Shown one piece after another: positions 1 to 15,071 of a stretch of DNA of 64,000 bases (its first letter is position 1; each line of letters starts with the position of its first letter). The position numbers and the translations under genes were made by a program. This DNA comes from Hyalella azteca. Its lineage: Eukaryota > Arthropoda > Malacostraca > Amphipoda > Hyalellidae. The DNA lies in contig NW_025945905.1 in the NCBI RefSeq assembly GCF_000764305.2, forward strand, positions 1-64,000. The letters are read 5' to 3'. A model generated the notes under the pieces. That model was not told the origin of the DNA. It saw nothing but the letters and a program-made list of their open reading frames with translations, and ran no database searches.

Positions 1-299
1 ATTCATTGTTAGGCCCAGTATTGTTTTAGGATCAATATGCGTTCATAATTTCATGTACCAAGACTGCCTTGTAAAGACTGTTACTGCTTGCCATTAAATT
101 GACTTTGATACTTGCTCCCTCAGAGAAAAGCCAACAGGAGTTATGCTTTCTTCTAAGTATACTGCACAGTGATTATACAATAGTCATAATTTGTTTTACC
201 AACTTGATCTTAAGAAGCTCCAGGTTGCCCCCACCCAGGCTGGACCTTCAGTAACTTGTGCATACTCATGTGAGGCTCAGTTCAGGGCATGGATATTGC

Positions 300-760
300 A
301 ACTAACTGGTCTGGAAATTTTTATTTTATTTGATTTCTTTCTCTGTATTGATTCCTTTTGTCTTGTGTGCAAGTTGAATTTTTATTTATATATATATATA
401 TTTTTTTTTTTTCATGCACAAGTTGAATTGGTTGTTGGGCCGCCTCTCCGAGGAGGCCCATGTGTATATAGATATGATATGATGTATAGATAAAGATGCA
501 GGTGTATATAGATATGCTTCACGGCTCTGCCATGTCTTGTTCTCTTCAACGGGTTCGCCATCTACGCTATGTTACGTTATTGCATTTTATATTTTATTGT
601 CCTTTTGTTCAAAAATATTTTATTATTATTTTTTGTATTTCTTAATTTGTATTTATATTTTATTTCATTTTTCTTTCTTATTTCATTTTATTATTATTAT
701 TATTTTTTTTTTTTGTGTGTGTTCTCTCTTTGTTTCAGATTTTCACTTTCAGAGCTGTTA
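300..760. repeat. low-complexity T-rich and TA-rich patches
   Basis: This stretch has a (TA)n run followed by poly-T near 385-412 and long T/TTA-rich runs at 590-720. The short open frames here are poly-Phe/Tyr/Ile products of low complexity and show no protein-like composition. I see no gene between 1 and 1380. Confidence 0.6.
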
Positions 761-1379
761 GACTGTTAGGTATCAAAGCCATTTTAGGCAAGGGGCTTTA
801 TGGACTAGTTTCCAGTGCTCCAATAATTTGAAAAAAAAAAAATACAAGCACTGAAATACAATTAAACTAAGGTACTGGAGTCCTTTATTCGGACTAAAAG
901 CTATCTGCCCAACTGCAACAAGTGATCACTCCCAAAATGTTAGATAAATGCAATATGAAAGCATGTAAGAAAATAAGCAAAAGGAAGATGACCTGTTTCC
1001 TTGGTTTGCTCATGTTGAGCGAAGGAGAAGAAATGCCACTTTGTGATAAAAAGTCTCTTCAAACACGAGAAAATAAAAGAGTCAACATGTTCCAAACAGA
1101 TGGAAAAATATAACGTGTTAATTATGGCTAATTAGCGTCAAGCTAGATGAATGCACAGTACATAAGATATTTTTTTGCTTCCTTTTCTAACCAACGTTTC
1201 TGACGGATAGTGTCATTAAATTTGGAGGAATTAGTCTTTTGAATAATAGAATTTCTGGTATTTTGAGATAAGCAATCTGGTATTCTTGCCAAGAAAACGG
1301 CTGGCAACTCTGCAAAACATTATGAAATGGCCATTAATTTGGTCAAAAGTTCCAAGCATATGTTTTGTAGTGATTGTCG

Positions 1380-2170
1380 ATAGGCGGATTCTTCAGAAGC
1401 TCTCAGGCCCAACGGTCATCCTTGTGGTTGTCCTGCGGCTTTAAGTCCACCCAGCGTGGACACCGGAAAAGAAGAAGATAGGCGGATTGAACTGAAAACA
1501 CTTGAGCTCTGCTCTGCTGGAAATGGGACGACTGAAATAGCCCAGCCTTGCCCAATACCTGCATAATTTTCATACTTCTCCCCATGCCGCGCGCAAGCAT
1601 GCTGCAGAGCAAATTAGCCAACATGATTACTTGCTGAAAGCCACAGGGACCAAACCCCTTCATGGATGTAAACCAGCAAGCCAATGAGCTGCAGGCCGCA
1701 AATACAATGGTCGTAACCCACACGCTAAATCCCAAAATATTTCTATTCCACGCAGCCTAACCCCTTCCCCACTTTTGATAAAGAACGCCCTGCGCCACAG
1801 TGCTATCAGTACACTGCTACCTCTCCAGCCCTTCCGTTCTTCTGGAGGCTAAACCTCCACGCTTACCCCCTGCTCCCCCTCCTTTCGGTCCCAACTTGCG
1901 GAAGAATTCTAACCAAACCTAACCTAACCCTTTCGTGGAAAGGTGGAGAGAAGGGGGTAAGTGTGGAGGAAGAAGATACTGGTGAGCGTCAGGGCTGGGC
2001 TTACGCCTGCGAAGTGGGTAAAGTGATGCGACAGTCCGGTGCAGGGCCGTTCCCATTTATGGCAGTCTGGTGCGGTCTGCGGACCCTGTGGCCTACGGCA
2101 TTTGTAAGAAGTGATGGTATGGGCTTAAATCATCGGTGTAGGAGCTATTGGGCGTAATTCGTTTGGAGTA
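1380..2170. other. GC-richer block without recognisable gene
   Basis: Base composition rises clearly above the AT-rich surroundings. Open frames of 110 codons (minus, 1403-1735) and 64 codons (plus, 1963-2157) exist but match no family I recognise and have no intron or start context. Two adjacent CCTAA units occur near 1920. An old transposon remnant is possible. Confidence 0.3.
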
Positions 2171-2705
2171 TCAGCTTGTGGGCTGAATCATTGCTTTTTT
2201 CAAGCTGGTGTGGCGAGATGAGGCAAGTAAGAACAGCTGCATAGGTGTTATGCTGACTATTTCTATTGCATGTAGAGGGTTGGCATTGGCTCTTGGGTTG
2301 ATTTAAGAGTCAAATTTTTGGGCTAAGGCAGCGCTCCCCTGGAAATCTGCTGCAGGCAGTAGATTTCCGTTTACAGCCACGGTTTAATCATCAATCATTC
2401 AATGGTCGTAGGATTTGGAGCGTGGTGACTGGTGTGACACTAAAAAAAGATTTAAGGGGAAATAGGTTGGTAAATGGTAAGTGATGTTTTCTGTGTTATT
2501 ATGAGGGATTCTGATGATAAAATTAACTAGACGATTGAATTGGTTTGATAGCTAGCCTAGTCCTAGTTCCCTAATAGGCCTAAAGCGCCTAATATTAGGA
2601 TAATGGAGAGCTGCAGGGCAGCAGGTGCAGTGCTGGTGTACGAGTTCAAAGTTAGGGGTGATTTATTTATCTTCATGAGCAAATAGCCTGGGCACAAAGA
2701 TGAGC

Positions 2706-2780
2706 ATTCAATTATTACCTAGCAGCCCAGGCTGGGCTGCTAGCCTGGCCTGCTAGCTGAGTGCTAGGTAATAATTGAAT
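2706..2780. repeat. 19-bp perfect inverted repeat (hairpin)
   Basis: The 19 bases at 2706-2724 are the exact reverse complement of 2762-2780, with a 37-bp loop. The loop contains a second palindrome (CAGCCCAGGCTGGGCTG). No gene flanks it. It could extrude as a cruciform or mark a small transposon end. Confidence 0.7.
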
Positions 2781-3049
2781 GAGCTGGGCTGCCTACCTAG
2801 CTGTTTAATATCTAGTCCAATGAATTTACAATTTTATCTTTACACTGGATTATGTTCAAGTTACAAGTTTAATTCAGACATGAATTTCTTCAGAATGTTC
2901 CAATTAGACTTGGGTATTTTAATATTTAGAGTTCAATAACATTCTAACACTCAAGGTATGGTATGGCGGCTATGGCCTATGGGTTATAGCTTTCCAAATT
3001 TATCTTCACAATTTTAATTCAAAATTTAATCCTCAATCAAAGTTATTCA

Positions 3050-4110
3050 GTTCACAGTTGAAATTTGCCTATAACTTTAATACTTGATTTTTATTTCATC
3101 ATCCTTACTGTCCAATGTCCATGTCAAATGTCAATTATCACTCATCAGATCAGACATTGTTCAATGACCAATGTCCACATTGATTGTAAATTTACTATCA
3201 GTGTGTGCATCCCACTGATCGCAGCATCAGTGTTGATCATTGCATTCATCAAGCATTGGCCACATTGATCAGACAATCAAAAAGAATCGTGTGCATTATC
3301 ACTCAGCAGTGTGGAATTCTAAAGGGATATTAAATTAACCAGTACACATAGCATATTGGAAAGCAGGACCTGAAAGCTTGGAAAGGCCAGGAACTTTCCA
3401 CTTTTAACTTGATCATTACAAACAAAAAACCTGGAAAATTTTCAAAAATCCATTAAATAAAAGAAAAATAGAAAATATCTATCAATAAAGAGACATTCAA
3501 ACAATTTTATAGCAAATCTGAGGTACTATACAATAGAAACAGTTTGTCCACTTTTGATCCTCCTTTTCATTTATAGTCACTCACTTGACAGACTGCAGAG
3601 CACTGTATCTAGGGAAAGCATTCCACCTTGAGTGGAAAGCTTTTTTATAAGTGAACCTCCATTTCTAGAATAACACCCTGATTATCAGTGCATAAGTATC
3701 AATCATAAGGCATTTGGCCAAATCAATTGTAGAGCCGAGAGCGGGTTTGTCTGTGTTGATCATCAATCATCATGCATTGCCATTGGCCAAATTTATTGTA
3801 GACTGTAGAGCCCGTGCTGCCATCGCTGTGCATCCATGTTAATCATCAGCATCAGCCTATCAGGTATTGGCCACATAAATGATAGATCATATAGCGGCAA
3901 TAGCGCACGTGTCACTGTCAATCATTGGGCTGCTTTGGGCATTGGTCAGAGTTGGACTATCATTTTTTTTATCATGCATATCGGCAACTTTCTTACCTGG
4001 TGTGCATCCCAAAATAAACCTTTGGTATATACACCGCACCTTCTAGACCATGGTTCCATTACCATGCATGCCCATTGCCCACAATTATTGGGAAATTCTG
4101 CTTGATATTT
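3050..4110. repeat. degenerate ATCAT / CATTGGCCA-rich repeats
   Basis: Short motifs such as ATCATCAATCAT, GCATTGGCCA and TTGGCCACAT recur irregularly through this block. This looks like a decayed tandem array. No coding signal was seen. Confidence 0.35.
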
Positions 4111-4198
4111 CAGATTGGTTTCTGAGGGTAGGTGGTGAACTTGAGCCCAACTGCTCAAGTTGGAGCCCAACTAAACTGCTAAGATGAGTTTCTTGCCT

Positions 4199-4340
4199 TT
4201 TAGCGTATTTTCTCATTTATGGAAAAAATGCACTATTGTGCTCGCCATGTCCGTCTGTCTGTCTGTGACCTCAAGTTTTTGTCAACAAGAAAATGCACTC
4301 TCTGTCACTCACTGCAGTGAGTACTGAGTTATATTTTTTA
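4199..4340 (+). repeat. dispersed ~150-bp repeat, copy 1
   Basis: First of three copies in the window (others at 11419-11571 minus and 36990-37165 plus). The shared order is a TAGCGCATTTTCTC-like start, TTTATGGAAAAAA, TGTGCTCG, a run of TCCGTCTG units, a GAGAAAATGCGCT-like block inverted relative to the start, CTCTCTGTCACTC, then CTGCAGTGAGTACTGAGTTAT. The inverted pair suggests a small non-autonomous element, class unknown. Confidence 0.7.
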
Positions 4341-6042
4341 AATAATGTCTGTAATCTTACATGATTGTAGAACCAAAGTTTTTAAAGCTTAACTTTTTCT
4401 CTCTGAGTCATATCATGATACCATGTGTAAACTCTAACAAAATTCAAGAAGTTAAAGGGAGAAAACATTTAGTTTGTTGTCTACTTCCATTTTTAGGTTG
4501 TGTTGTATAGGGTAATAATTGACAATTTTTTCATTTTTGTTGATGTAGTCTTACCATGAAACATTTCATAAATGAGTTTGGGCTCATTTTAAAAGTCCTT
4601 GTGAGGGCTATTGTATGGCATCTCTGAAAAATTCCATATGCTATTCATAAGGTATCAGAAGCATAAAAACAGTGTCCCAAATTACCCTTGGGTACAGGGT
4701 AATCTGGGACTGTTGAAATAAAACTTGATTTTTTAATGTTTGAAACTTTGAAGCATGCAGAGTGTACTCATTCATTACTAACACTGTGTGAGTAACAGTG
4801 CTCCAAAGTCCTCCTCTTCATTTGTTGATGATGTAGATGTAGAAAAAATTTTTACTGTGATTTGTACTTGTTATTCCTTTAGTGATGATATAACTGTATC
4901 CATTTCATTAACCAAAACTATTTTTTCTTTCTATACATAACACTTTCAAAAACCTCAAAAAAACTTCCATTCCAATGACAATGACCTTGTTTACTGCAAG
5001 CTTCATATCAGCAATCATACAGCATTTCCTTCAGGACTGGGATTGTAATTTTGCATCATTTTAATTGGTTCAAGTGAATTAATTTACTATTAGAAAAAGA
5101 TCATAAAAATATACCTGGAACAGAAAGGAATATTTTAGTGACAATCGTCATATTTTTTGGAGAAATAAATCATACTTTAGGTTAATAACTTTTCATTCTA
5201 TGTTGCCAGGTGCATAATCATGTCTATAACATTCTATGCACAATTTTGTGATGACCAATGATGCATAAATTTTTTGTCAAGTGAAATTTATATGCTGAGA
5301 TAGGTAAATTTAATCAAGATTCTTTGTCAGTAACCAACTTTTTTGTTGACTGGAGCCTTTGTTGACCAAGGTTCTACTTTAAATGTATTTTAAGGGGGGC
5401 CTTTAAGGGGACCTTACATAGCAAAATTTTGGATTTTGGCTTTTCCGGATTTTTAGTCTCATCTTAAAGCTAACATTCTGACCTATCCAACGGTACCAAA
5501 ACCATCTCTGTACGTTGATTTATGCATTCACTACAGATCCCATAAGGGGGGCGGGTGTCCGGTCCCCTTCAGTAAAGTCAAAGGAGTAATTACACTGCCG
5601 TTCACTACAAAGTAAATTGTTTGACGTAAAGCGGCCAATTATGAAATTCTCCAGTTACTATACTCATCTTAAAGCTGCTTTTTTTATGCATTCAACGGTA
5701 CCAAAACCATCTCTATACGCTGATTTATACCCAAAGCTGGGCAGCCATACTTTGAAATGTAGCTCCGCTATCACTACCGCTACATGCTCTAAATGTAGCA
5801 GGTGCTACCGCTACATCCACTAGATTGTAACGGGCGCTACTGCTACAGTAAAATGTAGCATGCTACATTAGCCGCAACAATGGCCAAAATTATTAGAAAT
5901 CTCTTAATATTTATTGTTCTGCTATTGGGATTTACTCATTAACATTTAATGATAATAAAACATTTTTAAAACATATCAATGCAACTTTATTGCAATTAAC
6001 CTAACCGAACTAGTATGGGTTAGATACAGTAAATAAAAGTTA

Positions 6043-6221
6043 CAGTTATTTTTATGTTTTACCTTCCCTACATGGATGTGAACTTTAATCTACCAATCTA
6101 AAAAATTATCCACATATACATATAAAAATCAGTCTTTTTTGTATATATATGTGGATTATTTTTGAGATTGGTAGATTAAAGTAGACATCCTTGTAGGGAA
6201 GGTGAAACATAAAAATAACTG
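6043..6221. repeat. ~80-bp inverted repeat inside the hAT-like element
   Basis: The arm 6043-6120 (CAGTTATTTTTATGTTTTAC...) is complementary, with few mismatches, to about 6141-6221. The two are separated by a spacer of about 20 bp, so the region can fold into one long hairpin. It may be a separate foldback MITE or part of the host element. Confidence 0.7.
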
Positions 6222-6435
6222 TGTAAAAATAACTGTAAGCAAACTGAAAGATGAAAAAAACCTGTAAGTGGTAACTGGTAACAACTTAAGAGGTAACAAC
6301 TAAAATGTTGACACTAGTAACAGGCTGAGGTTGACAACATTACACCAAAATCTTTTGTACAGTTTTATTCTGTAATTAATTATTTATATTATGTATGCAT
6401 CATGCTGGTTTTTAAATAATATTTAATACTATTAA

Positions 6436-7143
6436 GGGGACCGGCTACCCTAAAAATCGGAAATTTTGGCTTTACCGTTTTCTTGACTCATTTGTAGCTG
6501 CTGAAAAGGCGCGTCTAATGCAGTTTACCGCATGTCTGTGTGTGCTATAATTTTTGCGTAAGACAATTTTAAAAATATATATATGAACATTTTTAACAAT
6601 ATGTACAAAGATTTATTTGAATTAAATCTGTATATATAGATCATTACTGTCGTTGACTACAAAGTGTTTGCACTCGTTTGAAAGCTACAAATGAGACGCG
6701 TTCAACAAAGCTATTACCATAGATGTACATGCAATACTTTTTTGTGTAATGCAGTCTTAAACTTTTATAAAATGATCATTTTATATCATTATTTACAAAT
6801 ATATGGTATTTATATGTCATTATTTAAAATGTGAAAAAATGGGAAGAATGCGAATAAAAAAAAACGATAAGGAAAATCAAAATCGGGGCTCTACAGTTGC
6901 TAGATATTGTTGCTACAAATCGAATGATATGTGTCTCGACATTGTAGCATGTGATTTGCAGAAGTTATAAATTTTTTAGAGTACCCCTTATTTGCCGTTT
7001 TCTAATAATTCCACATTTTCTTTCACTTTTTTTTAATTTACATGAACAAAAAAGTCTTAGATTTCTGTTTTACATATGTGTACCAAGTTTCAAAACGATC
7101 TGTCTGTAGACAAAAAAGTTTTGTTGGAGGGTAGCCGGTCCCC
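6436..7143. mobile_element. piggyBac-like MITE with TTAA flanks
   Basis: A 708-bp element has perfect 16-bp terminal inverted repeats (GGGGACCGGCTACCCT at the left; its complement at the right) and TTAA on both sides (6432-6435 and 7144-7147). TTAA target duplication is the hallmark of piggyBac-type transposition. No open frame is present, so it is non-autonomous. It sits inside the hAT-like element and is therefore the youngest of the three nested insertions. Confidence 0.8.
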
Positions 7144-7739
7144 TTAAGTAAAATCTAAAGGCTTTATCTATAAATGTAGCGGTAGCGCTGTAGCGGCAAA
7201 ACCTCGTATCGCTACTTAAATATGTAGCGGGCACTACCGCTACCGCTACATTGCCTTAAATGTAGAGCCGCTACCGCTACTGAAAATGTAGCGGCCGCTA
7301 CATGTAGCGTGCTACTGCCCACCTCTGTTTATACCTTCACTACAGATCCCAAAAGGGGGGTAGGGTGGGGGCTCTTTAATAATTCCCTATGGAAGTAATT
7401 AGCTACCAAACACTTGAAATAGAGCGTCTACACGAAGTGCACCTCAGTTACTTTAGTAGACAGCACACGGGGAGGTGCGCTAGCAGCCGCTCCCATCATC
7501 CTTGAGTGGAATCGAGTTTTTTGAGTACCCCCCCTTTTGGCCGTTTTCTATGAATTTCATGTTTTCTTTCATTTTTTCAAAAAATTCACATGAACAAAAT
7601 AGTCTTAGAATTCTGTTTTACATATGTGTACCAAGTTTGGAGATGATCCTTTCCTAAAAATAGAAAATAGATTTTCCGTGTAAGGTCCCTGTCTTACAGA
7701 ATTGGCTGCCATTTTGTTTTTGATTAAGGTACGCAAATT

Positions 7740-8070
7740 CCATCAATAAAGTTGTAAAGCCAACACTTGTCTGCAAGTTTTTTCAGGCGTAATTTTTTAA
7801 TACAGTGTATATTTTTCACTACAGACCTCAGCAGAAGTGATTTTCCAAAATATCATTTTTAAACATTTTTTTCAACAAATTTTTAGAGCTAGTAAATATA
7901 TGCTTTCTTAGCTTCCTTTATTCTACATAGATAGGAAAAATGTTGAAGTTTATACCTCTAATTCTAGTTTTGCAATATTTTAATTAGTTTAACTGCTATA
8001 ACATCTTTACGCCATGGTGTAGGACTGTCCCAATTTATCCCACCAGTCCCTTATTACTACCCCATTTGAC
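7740..8070 (-). repeat. dispersed repeat shared with 20790-20960
   Basis: The complement of about 7880-8065 resembles 20795-20960. Both contain AATGGGGTA(GT)AATAAG, GGGACAGG-like and AACTTCAACATTTT-like motifs in the same order. This is an old dispersed repeat with no coding content seen. Confidence 0.4.
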
Positions 8071-8201
8071 AGCATATTTTTTTGAAGTAATTTCTCTTAC
8101 AAAATTTTCTCTTTCCAAACTAAATGCAATCTCTTTTCTAAAGCTTTCAGATTAAATCAGTTTTTAGTTTGTAAAGGAACTTTTCAAGAACTAAAGATAG
8201 C

Positions 8202-10490
8202 ATGGACAGCAAAACAGACATCCCACCGAGCCTTGCACCAAAGATGCTGGCCATGATGAAGGCTATTGATGAACTTAAGACTGGTCTTTCTCCCATCGTA
8301 AGCAAGCCTCATCATGAGGTCCTGGCAAAGGTGAAGTGAATATCAATGATATGAGATTCTGTTTTTGTGTTAATCCTTCTAAATTTATTCACTCCTATAG
8401 GATTTTTTTCTGAAGATTTGAACCAAATTTTGACTCAAGTTTGTGTAAGTCAATTGTTTTATTTGAGGTTTGACTGTCTGATGTAAGTTTTAAGTTTTAC
8501 ACAACATTTTCTTTAGTATTAACTTGCTTCTCCAATTTTGTTCCTGTAACACAGGATTAATCAGAATTTATATTTACTCATAATGTTCACTGTCCCGCCC
8601 ATTTATATAATCTGTGGAGAACCTCAGTGTAATGATTGAATCCTCCTGTGGAAATGCATCAGAGAGCAGAAAATATGTCATATATTGATATAATATCTAC
8701 ATCTACTGAATTTTGTACAGCATTCTTTGTAGGATATGCTATTTATTAGTAATGTAACTGTAGATATTCTGCTCTAAAGCTTCCCACCAGGCAAAATACA
8801 TTGAATCAACATTGAAATAAATGTTTTTTGGTTTAATCAATGTTGATTGAACATTGTGGCAATTTTGTTTGCCTCTAATTTGCTACACTCATATGTTCAG
8901 GGTTGATAGTTGATGTACCTACCTATAACACTTTTGCTGAGAAGTAATATGTCTGTGCAGTTGGATCACCTGGAACGTGCCAAGATCCACATCATGGAGT
9001 CTTACACATTGAACGCATTATTCTGGGGTGAGTCCAATTTATTGTGCTCATTTTAATTAAAAATTACTAGTTTTCAAGTGTAAAGAGAGCATTTAAGGTT
9101 CTAACTGCTCCAAGTTTTTTTTTTTTTTTAATTTTTTGCATCTCTGGAATTGACTTAATGTGTGTCGGTAGTATATCAAGAAATCACAAAATGTTGATTT
9201 TTCTAACATAACTTGGAGATTATTGATCTCTTGAATGCATCACTTCCCATGATTATTTAAGGTGACAATTATAAATTATTAAACCCTAAATATACATTGT
9301 TTGTGCACTGAAAATAACCATTAAAATGTGATCTACTCTTAGTTTGATGTGAACTTTCAATGTGCAAAATTCTTTTTTGAAGAGTTCAGCTTGAATAACT
9401 TTTCCCAACATATTTACATATTTTAAATTTGTTTGAAATTCATGCGTGATAATAGAAGGTCAAGATTTGACTTATTATTGATCAGCCAAAACCTCAGCAA
9501 TGTCACTCAGATTTGGAAGAATTCTAATCTAATGGTTGTCTAAAGATAGATATCAACCTGTATTTAATATTATTTTTTGCTTGATTGTAGATTATGTTTA
9601 ATTATGAGCCTTTATTATAGGTGGCACATAAATATGGTTGTTACTTTAAAACTCATTTTTCAAATGAAAATGTAGCTCTATGACATTTTTCTTATTCTTT
9701 GACCAAGTCGTGACTGACAGTGAGGCGTGCCAGCTAGAAAAAGAAATAACAATACTTAATAATTTTAATTAATCAGGTTCTAATGTATTGTTAACATATA
9801 TGTATGTTGGCAGCTCTGATCAAGTTGAGTAGCGACTCAGATGCAGAGCAGCTGGAGAAGGACATCAAAACAGAGCTGGGCCGCATCAAAGGTGTACAGC
9901 AGCGGGTTGCAGAGCTGGAGGCCAGAGCATCCATGCAAAGAATAGACCAGGCTGCAGCGCGACGCTTCATCAACCATGGACTTGGGACCAGTGGCAAGCG
10001 CAGTGAGTATAGTGCAACTACTGAACAATATGCATGCATTTTGTCAATTTTAATAGGATTTAATTACAATGATTTCATCCTAAATGAACCAAGAATTTAG
10101 TTCATGTGCAACAATGTTGTATTTGGTTGTTGAATTCTAAATTACCATTCCAAGTTCATTCCATTTCCATTTTTCTTAATTTTTTTTTTTTTGTAATTAA
10201 CGCAGTCAATAAATTTATTTTTTCAATTTATAACTATATCTCTACTAGCAATACAGCAAGTATTTTCATAAAACTGCAATGACATAGATAACCTAATAAT
10301 TTATCACTTCGTGATTTAATCTGCACGATAATTTGGAATAATGCGATGAATAAATTGTGAATCTGTAACCATCATCGTTTTTATTACAGAAAAAAAGTCA
10401 TCCATAGCAAAGGAAGAAGAGGTCTCCACTGTACAAATGCCAAAGAAGAGAAGTAAACTGCAAGATGACATAAACTCTAGCTGGCAATAG
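8202..10490 (+). CDS. C1D: C1D/Rrp47 family nuclear exosome cofactor, 4 exons
   Basis: Exons are 8202-8330, 8961-9027, 9814-10002 and 10390-10490. Each junction has GT (GTGAAG, GTGAGT, GTGAGT) and AG, and the phases join cleanly to 161 residues. The ATG at 8202 is the first codon of the open frame. The protein matches the Sas10/Utp3/C1D family core in order: a helical start, then LDHLERAKIHIMESYTLNALFW-like residues 44-65 (SYTLNALFW at 57-65), ELGRIKGVQQRV, and DQAAARRFINHGL. A basic Lys-rich tail follows (KKKS, PKKRSK). Family members (human C1D is about 141 residues) bind the nuclear exosome ribonuclease Rrp6/EXOSC10 and RNA, and act in rRNA and snoRNA 3' processing in the nucleus. The slightly longer tail is the only departure seen. 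A polyadenylation signal lies at 11083. Confidence 0.9.
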
Positions 10491-11082
10491 CATCCTTACT
10501 TGTTATTACTTTGTGTCATTTATTCCAAAGTGTACGTGTTATTCCATTGATAGAGACTGTGTTATTGTTCCTCAGCCAGCATCAGAGACGTGACCGCTGA
10601 AACGAACCTGTGATCCACTGAGATCCAGTTTGTGATGCTCTGAGCTATAGACAACAATTAATATTAGAGGTAGAATCTTTTTGAACTGACAAAGAGTGAA
10701 TAGATGAATTCGGCTTAGGCGTTTGTATTATGAATGAACCAGAACAATTTTTGTGATGCATTTCAAACAAATCGATGAACATTATTTGGATGTTCATATG
10801 TTGTATAATGTGTTGTGTGTAGTATGCATAAAAATGTATGGATACGATGGTAATGCGCTGCGTGTTTTAAACTGCTTTATTTTCATACCGAATGTCCATC
10901 TGTCAAAAATATTTATTACTATTTAGTAAACATTTCTGATAAGTATTTCTCAATGCTTGACCAAAATGAATCATTGAAACCTCTCATAGTGTTATCTACA
11001 ACTCTCATATCTAGCTGTCTAGTCAAAATTTTCTTATTGTAATTATTGTGAGTTCTCAGTATTTCTCAATATCTCTCATTGC

Positions 11083-11088
11083 AATAAA
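11083..11088 (+). other. AATAAA polyadenylation signal, C1D gene
   Basis: AATAAA lies about 590 nt after the C1D stop codon and is the most plausible 3' end of that transcript. Confidence 0.4.
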
Positions 11089-11418
11089 TGTCAACCTTCC
11101 CAAGAATTGGAAGGTTGGTGTAGTCCTGAGATCCATAATATCGCACCTTGTGACAGGTATCCGATATCTTGTTTAGGGTATACAGCCATCAGCCATGCCG
11201 ATATGCCACTTTTGACGCCTCTTACCAAGTGGCACAAATTCAAGTTCGCAGCTGTGCCGAAATATCGAACTTCCGATACGTTCTTTGTCCATCTCCGAGT
11301 TACTTATAACATTGCATGACAGTGGCCGCTACGACCCTCAGACATTTCCATTCTTGGAGTTTATTTTGCTATCATTGCACGTCGAAAGTAAAGAAAATCG
11401 TCATCACTGAAATGAAAA

Positions 11419-11571
11419 AAAATATAACTCAGTACTCACTGCAGTGATTGACAGAGAGCGCATTTTCTCGTCGACGAAAACTTGACGTCACGGACGGACG
11501 GACAGACAGACAGACGGACATGGCGAGCACAATAGTGCATTTTTTCCATAAATGAGAAAATGCGCTAAAAA
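11419..11571 (-). repeat. dispersed ~150-bp repeat, copy 2
   Basis: This is the inverted copy of the family at 4199-4340 and 36990-37165. It keeps the CAGACGGACA-type run and both inverted AGCGCATTTTCTC blocks. The rest of 10491-12300 holds no gene that I can support. Confidence 0.75.
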
Positions 11572-12301
11572 TCCTCAAGTGCTACAACTGCTCATGTGTA
11601 ATCCAAAATTATCATTGCTATACAATAAGAAATCCGTCATGATTATCGCGGAAATCCATCGTTGAAATGAGCGGCGGTCGCCGGGACAGCACAGGGGCCA
11701 GCTTTGTGCCTGGTGGGGTGTGACGCACCCCTGCTCTCCCCAGTCTCGTCTTGAGGAGGAAGAAAAGTTTGGATTATTTTAAGACACAAGTAAAATGTTC
11801 CTTGGTAATATTATTAACAGTATACAAGCTCGAGGGTTAATAAGGAAGTCTACTCAACATGATTAATCATCATGTAAGAGAAGAAGGGAGGAGGTAGTTT
11901 AATTTAAGGGGAAGAAGCTCGATATTAGCTAACTATGTTTCACCAGCTCAATGATAACGTATGCCTAAAACAAAGTTTAGTGCGAGTATTTATGCGTGCG
12001 GATTCCTTTGATAAGGATTGAAATTTCGAGGACACGTAGGATATTTGTAGCGTTCATGCTGACTTTTTTGCTATAATGCATATATAATATTTACCATTAT
12101 GCGTTGTGACCAATAACATTCATTTAAACAGTGAAGTTGATGCAAGATTCTGTATTTAGGATGTGCTGAAAATGATTTGCGTTTCACAACTTATTTCTTT
12201 GTGGCTTTTCCATCCCACAGAAATATAGTTTATTGTTCAATTCATTAAATTGTTAACGCCTTTTCTATCTTCATTCTCGTTGACACCACAAAATACTAAA
12301 A

Positions 12302-15071
<2,770 letters not shown>

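Larger units (their letters stand above)
5732..7327. mobile_element. hAT-like non-autonomous element with 8-bp TSD
   Basis: The element is flanked by the perfect 8-bp direct repeat TTTATACC (5724-5731 and 7328-7335). The left end CAAAGCTGGGCAG and the complement of the right end CAGAGGTGGGCAG are imperfect terminal inverted repeats. Subterminal regions (5750-5880 and 7165-7315) are packed with short TAGCGG/GCTACA motifs in both orientations. The 8-bp duplication and the TGGGCAG-type ends fit hAT elements; no transposase remains. It carries the insertion at 6436-7143. Confidence 0.75.
5407..7690. mobile_element. outer piggyBac-like MITE, split by insertions
   Basis: It begins right after a TTAA with GGGGACCTTACA; the complement TGTAAGGTCCC ends near 7690, where the expected flanking TTAA has decayed. 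Its right-hand 150 bp (GAGTACCCC..., ACATATGTGTACCAAGTTT) is similar to the right-hand part of the element at 6436-7143, so the two are sister families. An internal partial duplication is visible: ACCAAAACCATCTCT occurs twice, near 5495 and 5699. No transposase is present. The hAT-like element at 5732-7327 is inserted into it. Confidence 0.6.

Noticed and set aside
191..769. Open frames in the first 770 bases
   Set aside because: They are poly-Phe/Tyr/Ile translations of T-rich low-complexity DNA.
1917..1931. CCTAACCTAACC as telomeric DNA
   Set aside because: Only two to three units in an interior position; chance or an old repeat explains it.
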